Source: Pseudomonadota bacterium (GTDB taxonomy: Bacteria; Pseudomonadota; Alphaproteobacteria; Rhizobiales; Pleomorphomonadaceae). Taken from it: a stretch of 64,000 nt of DNA. The notes under the pieces are model-generated. The model was not told the origin of the DNA, made no database searches, and saw only the letters and a list, made by a program, of their open reading frames with translations. The position numbers and the translations under genes were made by a program. The stretch lies in contig JAEZHI010000034.1 of the NCBI GenBank assembly GCA_023436885.1, positions 186,001-250,000 of the forward strand, written 5' to 3'. Shown here piece after piece: positions 52,736 to 60,829 of the stretch. Positions within the stretch are counted from its first letter, which is position 1. Each line of letters starts with the position of its first letter.

Positions 52736-53908
52736 TCAATTAGTTGACACGTATTTCCCAACCTCGTCGATAGCACAGATGATGTGATAGAAAGTCGACG
52801 CAGGCGCGGGTTCGATCACAAAAGAACCATCTGGATTCATGCGGTCACGCCACAGGCCTGGGGTATCGACCTCGAAATAACGCTGCAGCGCGCGGGCGGC
52901 GGTGATCACCTTCTGCAGGTGAGCATCACGATCCGCTTCGTTCGACGCGATCGCTGCGAGAGCCACATTGCCCTTCATGCGCTCGGTCTGCGACCACATG
53001 CGCGCCGTGCCGTCATGGATGGAGAGATCGTCGAGAATTCCCATGATCGCGACCTGCTGCGGCACGTTGATGCCGTGATCTTCACCCAGCTGGCAGAGGC
53101 GCCGAGCCGCCTCGACGGCGTCAGGACGCTTGCGCGAGGTGCCCCAGCGGGTCAGCAGCCAGGCCCACTCGAACTGATGACCGGGCTCGCAGATACGTCC
53201 CTCGACGCCACCAACCACCGACCAGTCGGCATTGAAGAATTCCTTGAGCCAACCTTCCTTGGGCTCGAGGAACTTGGTGAGGCAGAGTTCGGCGATCTCG
53301 TCGGCGAGCTTGCCCCAGGCTGCATCGCCACCAACCTCTTCCCAGGCGAGGCAAGCCTCGAACATATGCATGTGAGGATTGGCCTTGAGCGGCAGCGAAC
53401 GAGGGATGGCCTCCTCGAACCCGGCGATCGGGTTCTTGTAGTCCGTCATCAGAAGCGTTCTGAGCTTGACCGCCGCCGCCTCGACAGCCGTACGATCCTT
53501 GACCACAGAAGCAGCAGCCGCGAGCGCGAATAGCGCGAAAGCCTGATCATAGAGGCAGAAGGTGTCGTCCTTGGGCGATCCATCGGCATTGGTCACCATG
53601 CGCACGGCGCCATTCGGCAGAACGCACTTTTCAAGGAAATAGGTAAGCCCCTCTTCCACCGTGCGCTCCCAAGGCCCGGTCCAGCCGAGCCGGCCCGCGA
53701 GCGCGAAGGTAAAGATCTGGCGCGCCGTCACACGCACACGGCGAGGCGCCGGCGTGATCTCGCAGCGCAGACCCAGAACTTCATGGAACCCGCCATTCAC
53801 ATGATCTACCCCGAACGCCCACCAAATCGGCAAAGCCTGGGTCATCAGCCAGGACTTGAGTTCGTCGGTAACGGCAGCAAGTTCGCGTTGGGCTTCGGAA
53901 TGGCTCAC
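52736..53908 (-). CDS. AGE-family (N-acylglucosamine 2-epimerase-like) sugar isomerase/epimerase
   Basis: 390 residues, alpha6/alpha6 barrel. The family histidines are present: LKANPHMHMFEACLAW and GRICEPGHQFEWAWLLTRW, with VRVTARQIFTFALA and CLYDQAFALFALA. The specificity, for example mannose-fructose isomerase or cellobiose epimerase, is not readable. GTG 53908 is preceded by GAGGAG at seven bases, better than the GTG at 53935. It follows cysQ by 23 nt and probably shares its transcript. Confidence 0.9.
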   Translation of the reverse strand: MSHSEAQRELAAVTDELKSWLMTQALPIWWAFGVDHVNGGFHEVLGLRCEITPAPRRVRVTARQIFTFALAGRLGWTGPWERTVEEGLTYFLEKCVLPNGAVRMVTNADGSPKDDTFCLYDQAFALFALAAAASVVKDRTAVEAAAVKLRTLLMTDYKNPIAGFEEAIPRSLPLKANPHMHMFEACLAWEEVGGDAAWGKLADEIAELCLTKFLEPKEGWLKEFFNADWSVVGGVEGRICEPGHQFEWAWLLTRWGTSRKRPDAVEAARRLCQLGEDHGINVPQQVAIMGILDDLSIHDGTARMWSQTERMKGNVALAAIASNEADRDAHLQKVITAARALQRYFEVDTPGLWRDRMNPDGSFVIEPAPASTFYHIICAIDEVGKYVSTN

Positions 53909-53931
53909 GTCAAATCTCCTCAAAAAATGGT

Positions 53932-54756
53932 TCACGCTTGTTTGTCGCTAAACGCGACAAGGCGCGGATTGGATGCGGCAATGAACGATGAATTGGCGAA
54001 ATCGGCAAGACCGGGACGATCCCGTTTGCCGTATGGGAAAGGCGTACCGTCCGGCAGCGTCACGATGCCGCCGGCAGCCCTCAACACGGCATCGCCTGCC
54101 GCCGTGTCCCATTCCATGGTCGGACCGAAACGTGGGTAGAGATCCCCTTCCCCCGTGGCGATCAGACAAAACTTGAGCGAAGACCCCGTCACGCGGCGGT
54201 CGGCAACCGAAACAGTCGGTCGGAAAGCGTTGGTCTCCGCCGTCCCATGACTGCGCGAAAGAAGCAGCGTCGCCCCTTCCGGCGGCAAATCACGAACGCG
54301 GATCCGCTTTTTGGCACCGGCAATACCATCGCTGACAACGACTTCAAATGCACCCTCAGGTCCGCCTGCGAACAACCGTCCTATGGCAGGAGCGTAGACC
54401 ACGCCCATCACCGGCGTGCCTTGCTCGATCAACGCGACGTTGACGGTGAACTCACCGTTGCGGTGGATGAACTCCTTTGTCCCGTCGAGAGGATCGACCA
54501 GGAAGAAGCAATCGCCAGTACCCGGAACGCGCCCCGCCGCAACGCTTTCCTCGGCAACAACCGGGACCCCGGGTGTGAGACGCTGAAGCGCGGCAAGCAA
54601 CACAGCCTCGGCCAGCCCGTCCGCTTCGGTCACGGGCGACGCGTCAGCCTTGAACGCGACGTCGATTGGTCGGGCATAAACATCCAGGATCACCCGCCCG
54701 GCCTCGATCGACGCGGCAATCAGCCCGTCGAGCAATTCTGTCGTAGCGATGGTCAT
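53932..54756 (-). CDS. cysQ: 3'(2'),5'-bisphosphate nucleotidase CysQ
   Basis: Removes the 3'-phosphate of PAP (and PAPS) from sulfate assimilation; inositol-monophosphatase superfamily. 274 residues. Metal-site motifs are intact: VVAEES, VDPLDGTKEFIHRNGEFTVNVALI and MEWDTAAGDAVLRAAGG. The ATG at 54756 has GGAG six bases upstream. Lies between GST and AGE genes on the same strand. A plain inositol-phosphate phosphatase is less likely given DPLDGTKEF. Confidence 0.92.
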   Translation of the reverse strand: MTIATTELLDGLIAASIEAGRVILDVYARPIDVAFKADASPVTEADGLAEAVLLAALQRLTPGVPVVAEESVAAGRVPGTGDCFFLVDPLDGTKEFIHRNGEFTVNVALIEQGTPVMGVVYAPAIGRLFAGGPEGAFEVVVSDGIAGAKKRIRVRDLPPEGATLLLSRSHGTAETNAFRPTVSVADRRVTGSSLKFCLIATGEGDLYPRFGPTMEWDTAAGDAVLRAAGGIVTLPDGTPFPYGKRDRPGLADFANSSFIAASNPRLVAFSDKQA

Positions 54757-54827
54757 GCTCATCTCCGGCCATGCGAAACGTCGCGGCATGTGGCAGCGCT
54801 GACTGAAGCTGTCAACCGACCCAAGCC

Positions 54828-55481
54828 TTACTCCGCATTGCGCTTGTCCCACATCGACTTGAATCCCGGCCGCGCCTGACAGCGCTCAAGCCAGGACTGG
54901 ATTTTCGGGAAGCCTTCGAACAATGCCGGGTGTCCCTGCGCATAGCGGATGATTTCTGCAAGCGCGAGATCGACCACGGTGAAGCGATCACCGACCACGT
55001 AGTCCTTACCGGCAAGATGAGCCTCGAAGGCAGCGAAGGGCCGCTTCAGCGATTCACCGATGGAGACAAGCTTCGCCTTGCCGGCATCGGTCTCCCACTC
55101 GCCGCGCTCGTCGCCCTGCGTCACGAGAATGACGATCGTCTCCACCGCCGTAGCGCCCCAAAAGAGCCACTGCAGCATCTTGCCCTCTTCGGTGAGATCG
55201 CGAGGCGCCAGCGGACCGCCATGTTTCTTGGCGAGATAAAGCAGGATGGCCAGCGACTCGTTCAGAACCAGCCCGTCGTCATCGATAGTCGGGATCTGCC
55301 CCATGGAATTCACGGCGAGGAACGACGGCGTCTTGGTGTTCAGCGGCGCATCGGCGGCCAGCGGATCCTTCACCTTGCGGGCCTGGATAACCGGCTCCTT
55401 GCGAAAGGCGAAGCCGAGCTCTTCCGCGAGCCAATAGACGCGCGACGCGCGCGATTTGTAGACACCGTAGATGGTCAACAT
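54828..55481 (-). CDS. Glutathione S-transferase family protein
   Basis: 217 residues. N-terminal thioredoxin fold (LTIYGVYKSRASRVYWLAEELGF, VNSMGQIPTIDDDGLVLNESLAILLYLA) and the C-terminal helical domain with YVVGDRFTVVDLALAEIIRYAQ. The Ser in KSRASRV is in a good place for the glutathione-activating residue. ATG 55481 has GAGGA seven bases upstream. First gene of the gst-cysQ-AGE series. Substrate unknown. Confidence 0.93.
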   Translation of the reverse strand: MLTIYGVYKSRASRVYWLAEELGFAFRKEPVIQARKVKDPLAADAPLNTKTPSFLAVNSMGQIPTIDDDGLVLNESLAILLYLAKKHGGPLAPRDLTEEGKMLQWLFWGATAVETIVILVTQGDERGEWETDAGKAKLVSIGESLKRPFAAFEAHLAGKDYVVGDRFTVVDLALAEIIRYAQGHPALFEGFPKIQSWLERCQARPGFKSMWDKRNAE

Positions 55482-55622
55482 GACAAAGTCCTCGATTACC
55501 CCGGCACTCTGGAATCTTCGCCACCGTTTGGCAATCGCCGAGGCTGTTCGTTATCAAGGCATTGCCGTCCATAAATGATCCGGGCGTGATAACCTCTCCA
55601 CACATCAAGGGAACCTGACGCC

Positions 55623-56057
55623 ATGAAAAGCCTTTTTCAGCTCTGGCAATCCTGGGCGGTCTTGTCGGCCATCTTTGCGGCGATGACCGCTATCCTCGCC
55701 AAGGTGGGCGTTGACGCAATCGGATCGGATCTCGCCACATTCATTCGCACGGCGGTCGTACTGATGTTCGCCGCGCTCATCGTTACCCTAGGTAAAGGGT
55801 TTGGAGAAATCTCCACGGTGCCGGGGCGCACATGGCTGTTTCTCGTGCTGTCGGGCTTTGCCACTGGGGCATCCTGGCTCTGTTACTTCAGAGCCTTGAA
55901 GCTCGGCGATGCCGCTCGCGTCGCACCGGTCGACAAAATGTCAGTTGTGTTTGTGGCCGTCTTCGCCGTCTTGTTTCTAGGGGAACGCCTGTCGCCGCAG
56001 GGGACTTTCGGTGTCGTATTGATCGCTGCGGGTGCCATGCTCGTCGCCTGGCAATAG
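55623..56057 (+). CDS. Small EamA-family membrane protein
   Basis: 144 residues, five predicted hydrophobic segments: one EamA unit rather than the usual two. It has the typical SWLCYFRALKLGDAARVAPVDKMSVVFVAVFAVLFLGERLSPQGTFGVVLIAAGAMLVA. Single-unit members of this kind are thought to work as dimers. The function is unknown. It is not linked by spacing to the lac block. Confidence 0.88.
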   Translation: MKSLFQLWQSWAVLSAIFAAMTAILAKVGVDAIGSDLATFIRTAVVLMFAALIVTLGKGFGEISTVPGRTWLFLVLSGFATGASWLCYFRALKLGDAARVAPVDKMSVVFVAVFAVLFLGERLSPQGTFGVVLIAAGAMLVAWQ

Positions 56058-56202
56058 TGGCCGCCATCGCTACGTCTCTAGTAAAGTCCCAAGCCTTTAC
56101 ACCGACAGACATTTGTGAGTAACAGGAACCCTGCCTCCTGCCGGATTCTCCGGTGGCAATATCGTGGGCATGGACCGGCCGACATCAGCCTTTCGGATGA
56201 TT

Positions 56203-56218
56203 TAGTAAAACTTTACTA
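56203..56218. promoter_or_regulatory. Putative LacR operator upstream of lacR
   Basis: TAGTAAA-AC-TTTACTA, perfect 7-bp arms, 71 bp upstream of the lacR ATG. The half-site recurs before lacE. Confidence 0.7.
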
Positions 56219-56240
56219 CCCGGAATGGTGATTTGGCCGT

Positions 56241-56258
56241 AGATTGAAACTTCAATCT
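56241..56258. promoter_or_regulatory. Second inverted repeat upstream of lacR
   Basis: AGATTGAA-AC-TTCAATCT, perfect 8-bp arms with the same AC centre as the operator 38 bp upstream, 31 bp before the lacR ATG. A different half-site, so maybe another regulator. Confidence 0.6.
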
Positions 56259-56288
56259 GTGTTGAGCAAACCGGCTGAGAGTGGGCGA

Positions 56289-57329
56289 ATGGTCACGATC
56301 AAGGAAATCGCCAAGGCGGTCGGAGTTTCCTCGGCCACCGTTTCGCGCGTTCTCAACTATGACACGACGCTGTCGATCACCGAAGCCAAGCGCCAGGCGA
56401 TCATCGAGACCGCCGAGACGCTGAATTACCAGACGCCACGCAATCGCCCACGTCCGCATCGGCCGCCGGCACACACCGATCATGCCGGCGCTCGCATCGG
56501 CATCGTGCACTTCCTTCGACCGGAAGAAGAACTGGCCGACCCCTACTACATCGGCGTTCGCATGGGCATCGAGGCGAGAGCTCGCGCCAACCGCGTCGAG
56601 GTCCAGATCATCTACCGCTCTACCGGACTGCCGGCGGTGGAGGATTTGCAGGGAGCTGCCGGCATCATTGCCCTCGGCATGCACACCGACGCCGAAATCG
56701 ACTGGGTGCGACAGATCAACGCCAACCTGGTCCTTGCCGACTTCGCACCGAACATCGACCAGTTCGACATCGTCGCCTGCGATCTGTCCTTTGCAATGAC
56801 GCGCCTGCTCGATCGCCTCTATGCCGCAGGTTACCGCCGTTTCGGCTTTCTCGGTGACGACCGCCCCTCTGGCAACGTGCTCTACCCTGCCAATGAAGAG
56901 CGCGCCAAGACGTTTCGGGAGTGGACAGAAAAGAAGGGGTTGTTCAATCCGGCGCATTATCTGCTTGCCGAACAGCTTCGCTTCGAGAGCGGCTACCGCC
57001 TCGCCTGCCAGCTGATGGCTGAGTCCGAATTGCCCGAGATCGTCGTCACCTCCAATGACAACGTCGCGATAGGCGCCTACCGCGCCATTCAGGAGCGCGG
57101 CCTGCGTATTCCCGCTGACATCGCGGTGGCTAGCTTCAACGACATCCCGGCGGCCCAGTTCCTCGCACCACCACTCACCACCGTGCGCATCCCGGCCGAA
57201 CGCATCGGCGAGAACGCTTTCGATCTACTGATGGAACAGCTCACCGGCCGCGACTACGTCAAGCGCGTCACCATCGCCACCGAGCTGATCTGGCGCGACA
57301 GCTGCCGCCAACCGGACGGCGCCGCTTAA
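56289..57329 (+). CDS. lacR: LacI-family repressor of the lac operon
   Basis: 346 residues. The LacI helix-turn-helix (VTIKEIAKAVGVSSATVSRVLNYD) is at residues 2-26. The sensor domain follows: GARIGIVHFLRPEEELADPYYIGVRMGIE and VTSNDNVAIGAYRAIQERGLRIPADIAVASFNDIPAAQFLAPPLTT. The ATG at 56289 is chosen because an extension from 56244 adds no HTH sequence. Position just ahead of lacE with matching inverted repeats implies control of lacEFGZK and itself; sugar inducer inferred to be a galactoside. Confidence 0.9.
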   Translation: MVTIKEIAKAVGVSSATVSRVLNYDTTLSITEAKRQAIIETAETLNYQTPRNRPRPHRPPAHTDHAGARIGIVHFLRPEEELADPYYIGVRMGIEARARANRVEVQIIYRSTGLPAVEDLQGAAGIIALGMHTDAEIDWVRQINANLVLADFAPNIDQFDIVACDLSFAMTRLLDRLYAAGYRRFGFLGDDRPSGNVLYPANEERAKTFREWTEKKGLFNPAHYLLAEQLRFESGYRLACQLMAESELPEIVVTSNDNVAIGAYRAIQERGLRIPADIAVASFNDIPAAQFLAPPLTTVRIPAERIGENAFDLLMEQLTGRDYVKRVTIATELIWRDSCRQPDGAA

Positions 57330-57442
57330 GGCGAAATCGCTTTGCTCGCGGACAGGTTTAGATACAGCAACAACCACACGTCATCTCGTCCGCACATATC
57401 CTAATTGGTCATCGCTGCGCGATTGGATTTCGCCCTTTCGGC

Positions 57443-57459
57443 AGGTAAACTATTTACCT
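57443..57459. promoter_or_regulatory. Putative LacR operator upstream of lacE, site 1
   Basis: AGGTAAA-CTA-TTTACCT, perfect 7-bp arms with a 3-base centre, 135 bp upstream of lacE. Confidence 0.65.
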
Positions 57460-57488
57460 CTGAGCCCGGCATTGACGCCGCGAAAAGC

Positions 57489-57503
57489 TGGTAAAGTTTA
57501 CTA
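57489..57503. promoter_or_regulatory. Putative LacR operator upstream of lacE, site 2
   Basis: TGGTAAA-G-TTTACTA, one mismatch, 91 bp upstream of lacE and 46 bp from site 1. Confidence 0.6.
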
Positions 57504-57593
57504 AATAATATCTTGCGTCGGGCGGATGAGTATTGGATAGTGCCCCTTGAAGAGGCTGAGGACGCCTCGGACACGTGAGTGGAGGAAAACCGC

Positions 57594-58847
57594 ATGAACC
57601 GCAAAACCGTCGCGCTCGCCTTTGCGGGCGCCAGCCTGTTTGCCATTACGGCCGCCCAGGCCGCCGAACTGACCGTCTGGTGCTGGGATCCGAACTTCAA
57701 CGTTGCGATCATGAAGCAGGCCGGTGAGATCTACGCCAAGACCCACCCGGACTTCAAACTCAACGTCGTTGACTTCGCCAAGGCCGACCTTGAGCAGAAG
57801 CTGCAGACTGGCCTCGCCTCCGGCGTTGCCGACGGCATGCCCGACATCGTCCTCATCGAGGATTACGGCGCGCAGAAGTATCTGCAGTCCTTCCCCGACG
57901 CCTTCACTCCGCTCAGCGACAAGGTCGATTACAAGGGCTTCGCGCCCTACAAGGTCGCTCTGGCGACCCTCGACGACAAGGTCTATTCCATGCCCTTCGA
58001 CTCGGGCGTGACCGGCTTCTATTATCGCAAGGACCTTCTGTCGAAGGCAGGCTTCAAGCCCGCCGACCTCCAGGACATCACCTGGGACAAGTTCATCGAG
58101 ATTGCCAAGGCCGTCGAAGAGAAAACCGGCAAGAAGATGATCGCCTTTGACCCGAACGATGCCGGCCTCACCCGCATCATCATGCAGTCGGCAGGCGGCT
58201 GGTATTTCGACAAGGATGGCAAGCTCTCCATCGAGGGCAACCCTGCCCTGAAGGCCTCTCTTGAGGTCATCCAGAAGATCCAGACCTCCAAGATCTTCCG
58301 TCCGGCTGCCGGCTGGGCCGACTGGGTCGGCGCCTTCACCGGCGGCGAAGTCGCGTCCGTCATCACCGGCGTGTGGATCACCGGTACGGTCAAGTCTCAG
58401 CCCGAGCAGTCCGGCAACTGGGGCGTCGCCCCCATTCCGAAGCTGACCATCGAGGGTGCAACCCACTACTCGAACCTCGGTGGTTCGAGCTGGTACGTCC
58501 TGTCGGCCTCCAAGGCCAAGGATGAGGCGGCCGATTTCCTCAATGAGATCTACGCCAAGGACGTGAACTTCTACCAGAAGATCCTTGTCGACCGCGGCGC
58601 GGTGGGCTCGCTGCTCGCTGCCCGTCAGGGCGAAGCCTACAAGTCGAACGACGCCTTCTTTGGTGGCGAGCCGATCTGGCAGACCTTCTCCGACTGGCTG
58701 GCCAAGGTTCCCTCGGTCAACTACGGCACGTTCACCAATGAAGTGGACTCCGTGGTTGCCGGCCATCAGCCCGAGCTCGCCAATGGCGCTTCGGTCGACG
58801 CCGTGATCAAGGAGATCGACGAGCAGGCCAAGACGCTCGTCCAGTAA
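57594..58847 (+). CDS. lacE: ABC transporter sugar-binding protein, LacE-like
   Basis: 417-residue periplasmic protein that captures the sugar for the LacFGK importer. Signal peptide at about 1-23 (NRKTVALAFAGASLFAITAAQA). The mature part has the type 1 extracellular solute-binding fold: ELTVWCWDPNFNVAIMKQAGEIYAKTHPDF, DIVLIEDYGAQKYLQSFPDAFTPL, MPFDSGVTGFYYRKDLLSKAGF. ATG 57594 has GGAGG seven bases upstream. Order lacE-F-G-Z-K matches the A. radiobacter lactose operon, so lactose is inferred. Confidence 0.9.
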   Translation: MNRKTVALAFAGASLFAITAAQAAELTVWCWDPNFNVAIMKQAGEIYAKTHPDFKLNVVDFAKADLEQKLQTGLASGVADGMPDIVLIEDYGAQKYLQSFPDAFTPLSDKVDYKGFAPYKVALATLDDKVYSMPFDSGVTGFYYRKDLLSKAGFKPADLQDITWDKFIEIAKAVEEKTGKKMIAFDPNDAGLTRIIMQSAGGWYFDKDGKLSIEGNPALKASLEVIQKIQTSKIFRPAAGWADWVGAFTGGEVASVITGVWITGTVKSQPEQSGNWGVAPIPKLTIEGATHYSNLGGSSWYVLSASKAKDEAADFLNEIYAKDVNFYQKILVDRGAVGSLLAARQGEAYKSNDAFFGGEPIWQTFSDWLAKVPSVNYGTFTNEVDSVVAGHQPELANGASVDAVIKEIDEQAKTLVQ

Positions 58848-58889
58848 CAAGGCGGTCGCAGGCCCAAGTGCCCGCACACCTCTACCAGC

Positions 58890-58927
58890 GCGACGCCGCG
58901 GCGTGACTTCGGTCTCTGCGGCGTCGC
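58890..58927. repeat. Hairpin between lacE and lacF
   Basis: GCGACGCCGC/GCGGCGTCGC, perfect 10-bp arms with an 18-base loop. No T tract. Such structures after binding-protein genes can protect mRNA ends and raise lacE over lacFG. Confidence 0.55.
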
Positions 58928-59083
58928 AAAGAGCGGCGTTCACCCCACTTGCTGCATCTTCCCGCAAGCGAGCCGGGCCGTCCGCAACGTCAAGCCACAG
59001 TAATGTATCGTCGGCGCCTCTCGGCCGGACTATCCGCCAACCGGAGGATGCCCGACAGCCCCGCTCTGCCGGAACGGTGATCC

Positions 59084-59998
59084 ATGTCAGCAACTTCCTC
59101 GCGGCGACAGAGACCGCGCATCGACGTCAACGGTTGGCTGTTCGTCGGCCCTGCGCTGGCGCTGATCGCCACCTTCATGGTGTTTCCGATCCTGCACTCG
59201 CTCTGGATGTCCTTTCAGTCCGGCCTGGGCATGCGCCTTTCCTTTGCCGGCCTCAAGAACATCACACGTCTCTTCAACGACCCGCTGTTCTTCACGGCCC
59301 TGACCAACACCTTCATCTTCTTCCTGGTGCAGGTGCCGATCATGCTGACGCTGGCGCTGATTACCGCGGCGTTGCTCAACAATCCGGACCTCAAGTTCCG
59401 CGGATTGCTGCGCACCGCGATTTTCCTGCCCTGCGTCACCTCGCTGGTCGCCTACACCGTGCTGTTCAAGTCGATGTTCGTTGCCAACGGCCTGGTCAAC
59501 ACCGTGCTGATCAACCTTGGCATCGTCGACACCGGCATCCCCTGGATGACCGATCCCTTCTGGTGCCGGACGATGATCATCATCGCCATCACCTGGCGCT
59601 GGACTGGCTACAACATGATCTTCTATCTGGCGGCCATGCAGAACATCGACCGGTCGGTCTATGAGGTCGCCCGCATCGACGGCGTCCCGACCTGGGCTCG
59701 CTTCTTGCACCTCACAGTCCCCATGCTGAAGCCAGTGATCCTGTTCACGACGGTCACGTCCACCATCGGTACGCTGCAGCTCTTCGACGAGGTGTCGACC
59801 ATCACGGGCGGCGGCTCTGCCGGTGCCGCAGCCGGTCCGGGCAACTCGGCGCTGACGCTGTCGCTCTACATCTACAACCTGACCTTCAAATTTGCGCCGA
59901 ACTTCGGCTACGCCGCCACCGTATCTTACGTGATCGTCTTTCTGGTGGCGGTCCTGTCCTTCCTGCAGTTCTATGCCGCCCGGGAGCGCAAGGCATGA
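59084..59998 (+). CDS. lacF: ABC transporter permease, LacF-like
   Basis: 304-residue inner-membrane subunit, six helices. The start is WLFVGPALALIATFMVFPILHSLWMSFQSG; the EAA loop that contacts the ATPase is YEVARIDGVPTWARFLHLTVPMLKP. MalF-like C terminus. It overlaps lacG by four bases (ATGA). Part of the lactose-type importer with lacE, lacG, lacK. Confidence 0.93.
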   Translation: MSATSSRRQRPRIDVNGWLFVGPALALIATFMVFPILHSLWMSFQSGLGMRLSFAGLKNITRLFNDPLFFTALTNTFIFFLVQVPIMLTLALITAALLNNPDLKFRGLLRTAIFLPCVTSLVAYTVLFKSMFVANGLVNTVLINLGIVDTGIPWMTDPFWCRTMIIIAITWRWTGYNMIFYLAAMQNIDRSVYEVARIDGVPTWARFLHLTVPMLKPVILFTTVTSTIGTLQLFDEVSTITGGGSAGAAAGPGNSALTLSLYIYNLTFKFAPNFGYAATVSYVIVFLVAVLSFLQFYAARERKA

Positions 59999-60819
59999 CC
60001 AGCTACGGCTTCAAGCAGCGGTTCTCCTCCGCCGTCGTCTATATCTTCCTCGGGCTGATGGCCTTTCTCTCGGTCTTTCCGTTCCTCTGGATGGTCATCG
60101 GCGCCACCAACACCACGTCCGACATCATCAAGGGCAAGATGAGTTTCGGCGAGGGGCTCGCCGCCAATGCCACGACCTTCTTCACCCAGGTCAACGCACC
60201 GCTGATCTTCTGGAACTCAGCGAAGATCACCATCATCGCCACCGTACTGACGCTGCTCATCTCCTCGCTGGCCGGCTACGGCTTCGAGATCTTTGCCTCT
60301 CGTCTCCGCGAGAAGCTCTACAACATCATGCTCTTGACGCTGATGATCCCCTTCGCGGCGCTGATGATCCCGCTGTTCATGCTGATGGGCAAATTCGGCC
60401 TCATCAACACCCACATCGCCGTCGTGCTGCCCACCGTCGCTTCGGCCTTCATCGTCTTCTACTTCCGTCAGTCGACCAAAGCATTCCCGCACGAACTGCG
60501 CGACGCCGCCCGTGTCGATGGCCTCAAGGAATGGCAGATCTTCTTCCTGATCTACATGCCGGTGATGCGCTCGACCTACGCTGCGGCCTTCATCATCGTC
60601 TTCATGACGGCCTGGAACAACTATCTGTGGCCGCTGATCGTGCTGCAGTCCAACGACACCAAGACCATCACGCTGGTCATCTCCTCGCTCGGCTCGGCCT
60701 ACTATCCCGACTATGGCGCGGTGATGGTCGGCACGGTCCTCGCCACCATTCCCACCCTCTTCGTCTTCTTCGCCATGCAGCGCCAGTTCGTCGAAGGCAT
60801 GCTCGGCTCGGTCAAGTAA
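59995..60819 (+). CDS. lacG: ABC transporter permease, LacG-like
   Basis: 274-residue inner-membrane partner of LacF (MalG class). Six helices. Family features: FLSVFPFLWMVIGATNTTSDI near the start, the EAA loop ELRDAARVDGLKEWQIFFLIYMPVMRS and FMTAWNNYLWPLIVL. Translation coupled to lacF by an ATGA overlap; lacZ follows by 10 nt. Confidence 0.93.
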   Translation: MTSYGFKQRFSSAVVYIFLGLMAFLSVFPFLWMVIGATNTTSDIIKGKMSFGEGLAANATTFFTQVNAPLIFWNSAKITIIATVLTLLISSLAGYGFEIFASRLREKLYNIMLLTLMIPFAALMIPLFMLMGKFGLINTHIAVVLPTVASAFIVFYFRQSTKAFPHELRDAARVDGLKEWQIFFLIYMPVMRSTYAAAFIIVFMTAWNNYLWPLIVLQSNDTKTITLVISSLGSAYYPDYGAVMVGTVLATIPTLFVFFAMQRQFVEGMLGSVK

Positions 60820-60829
60820 CAGGTTCAAA

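Noticed and set aside
57501..59093. 530-codon open frame on the minus strand
   Set aside because: Antisense shadow of lacE; no homology recognised.
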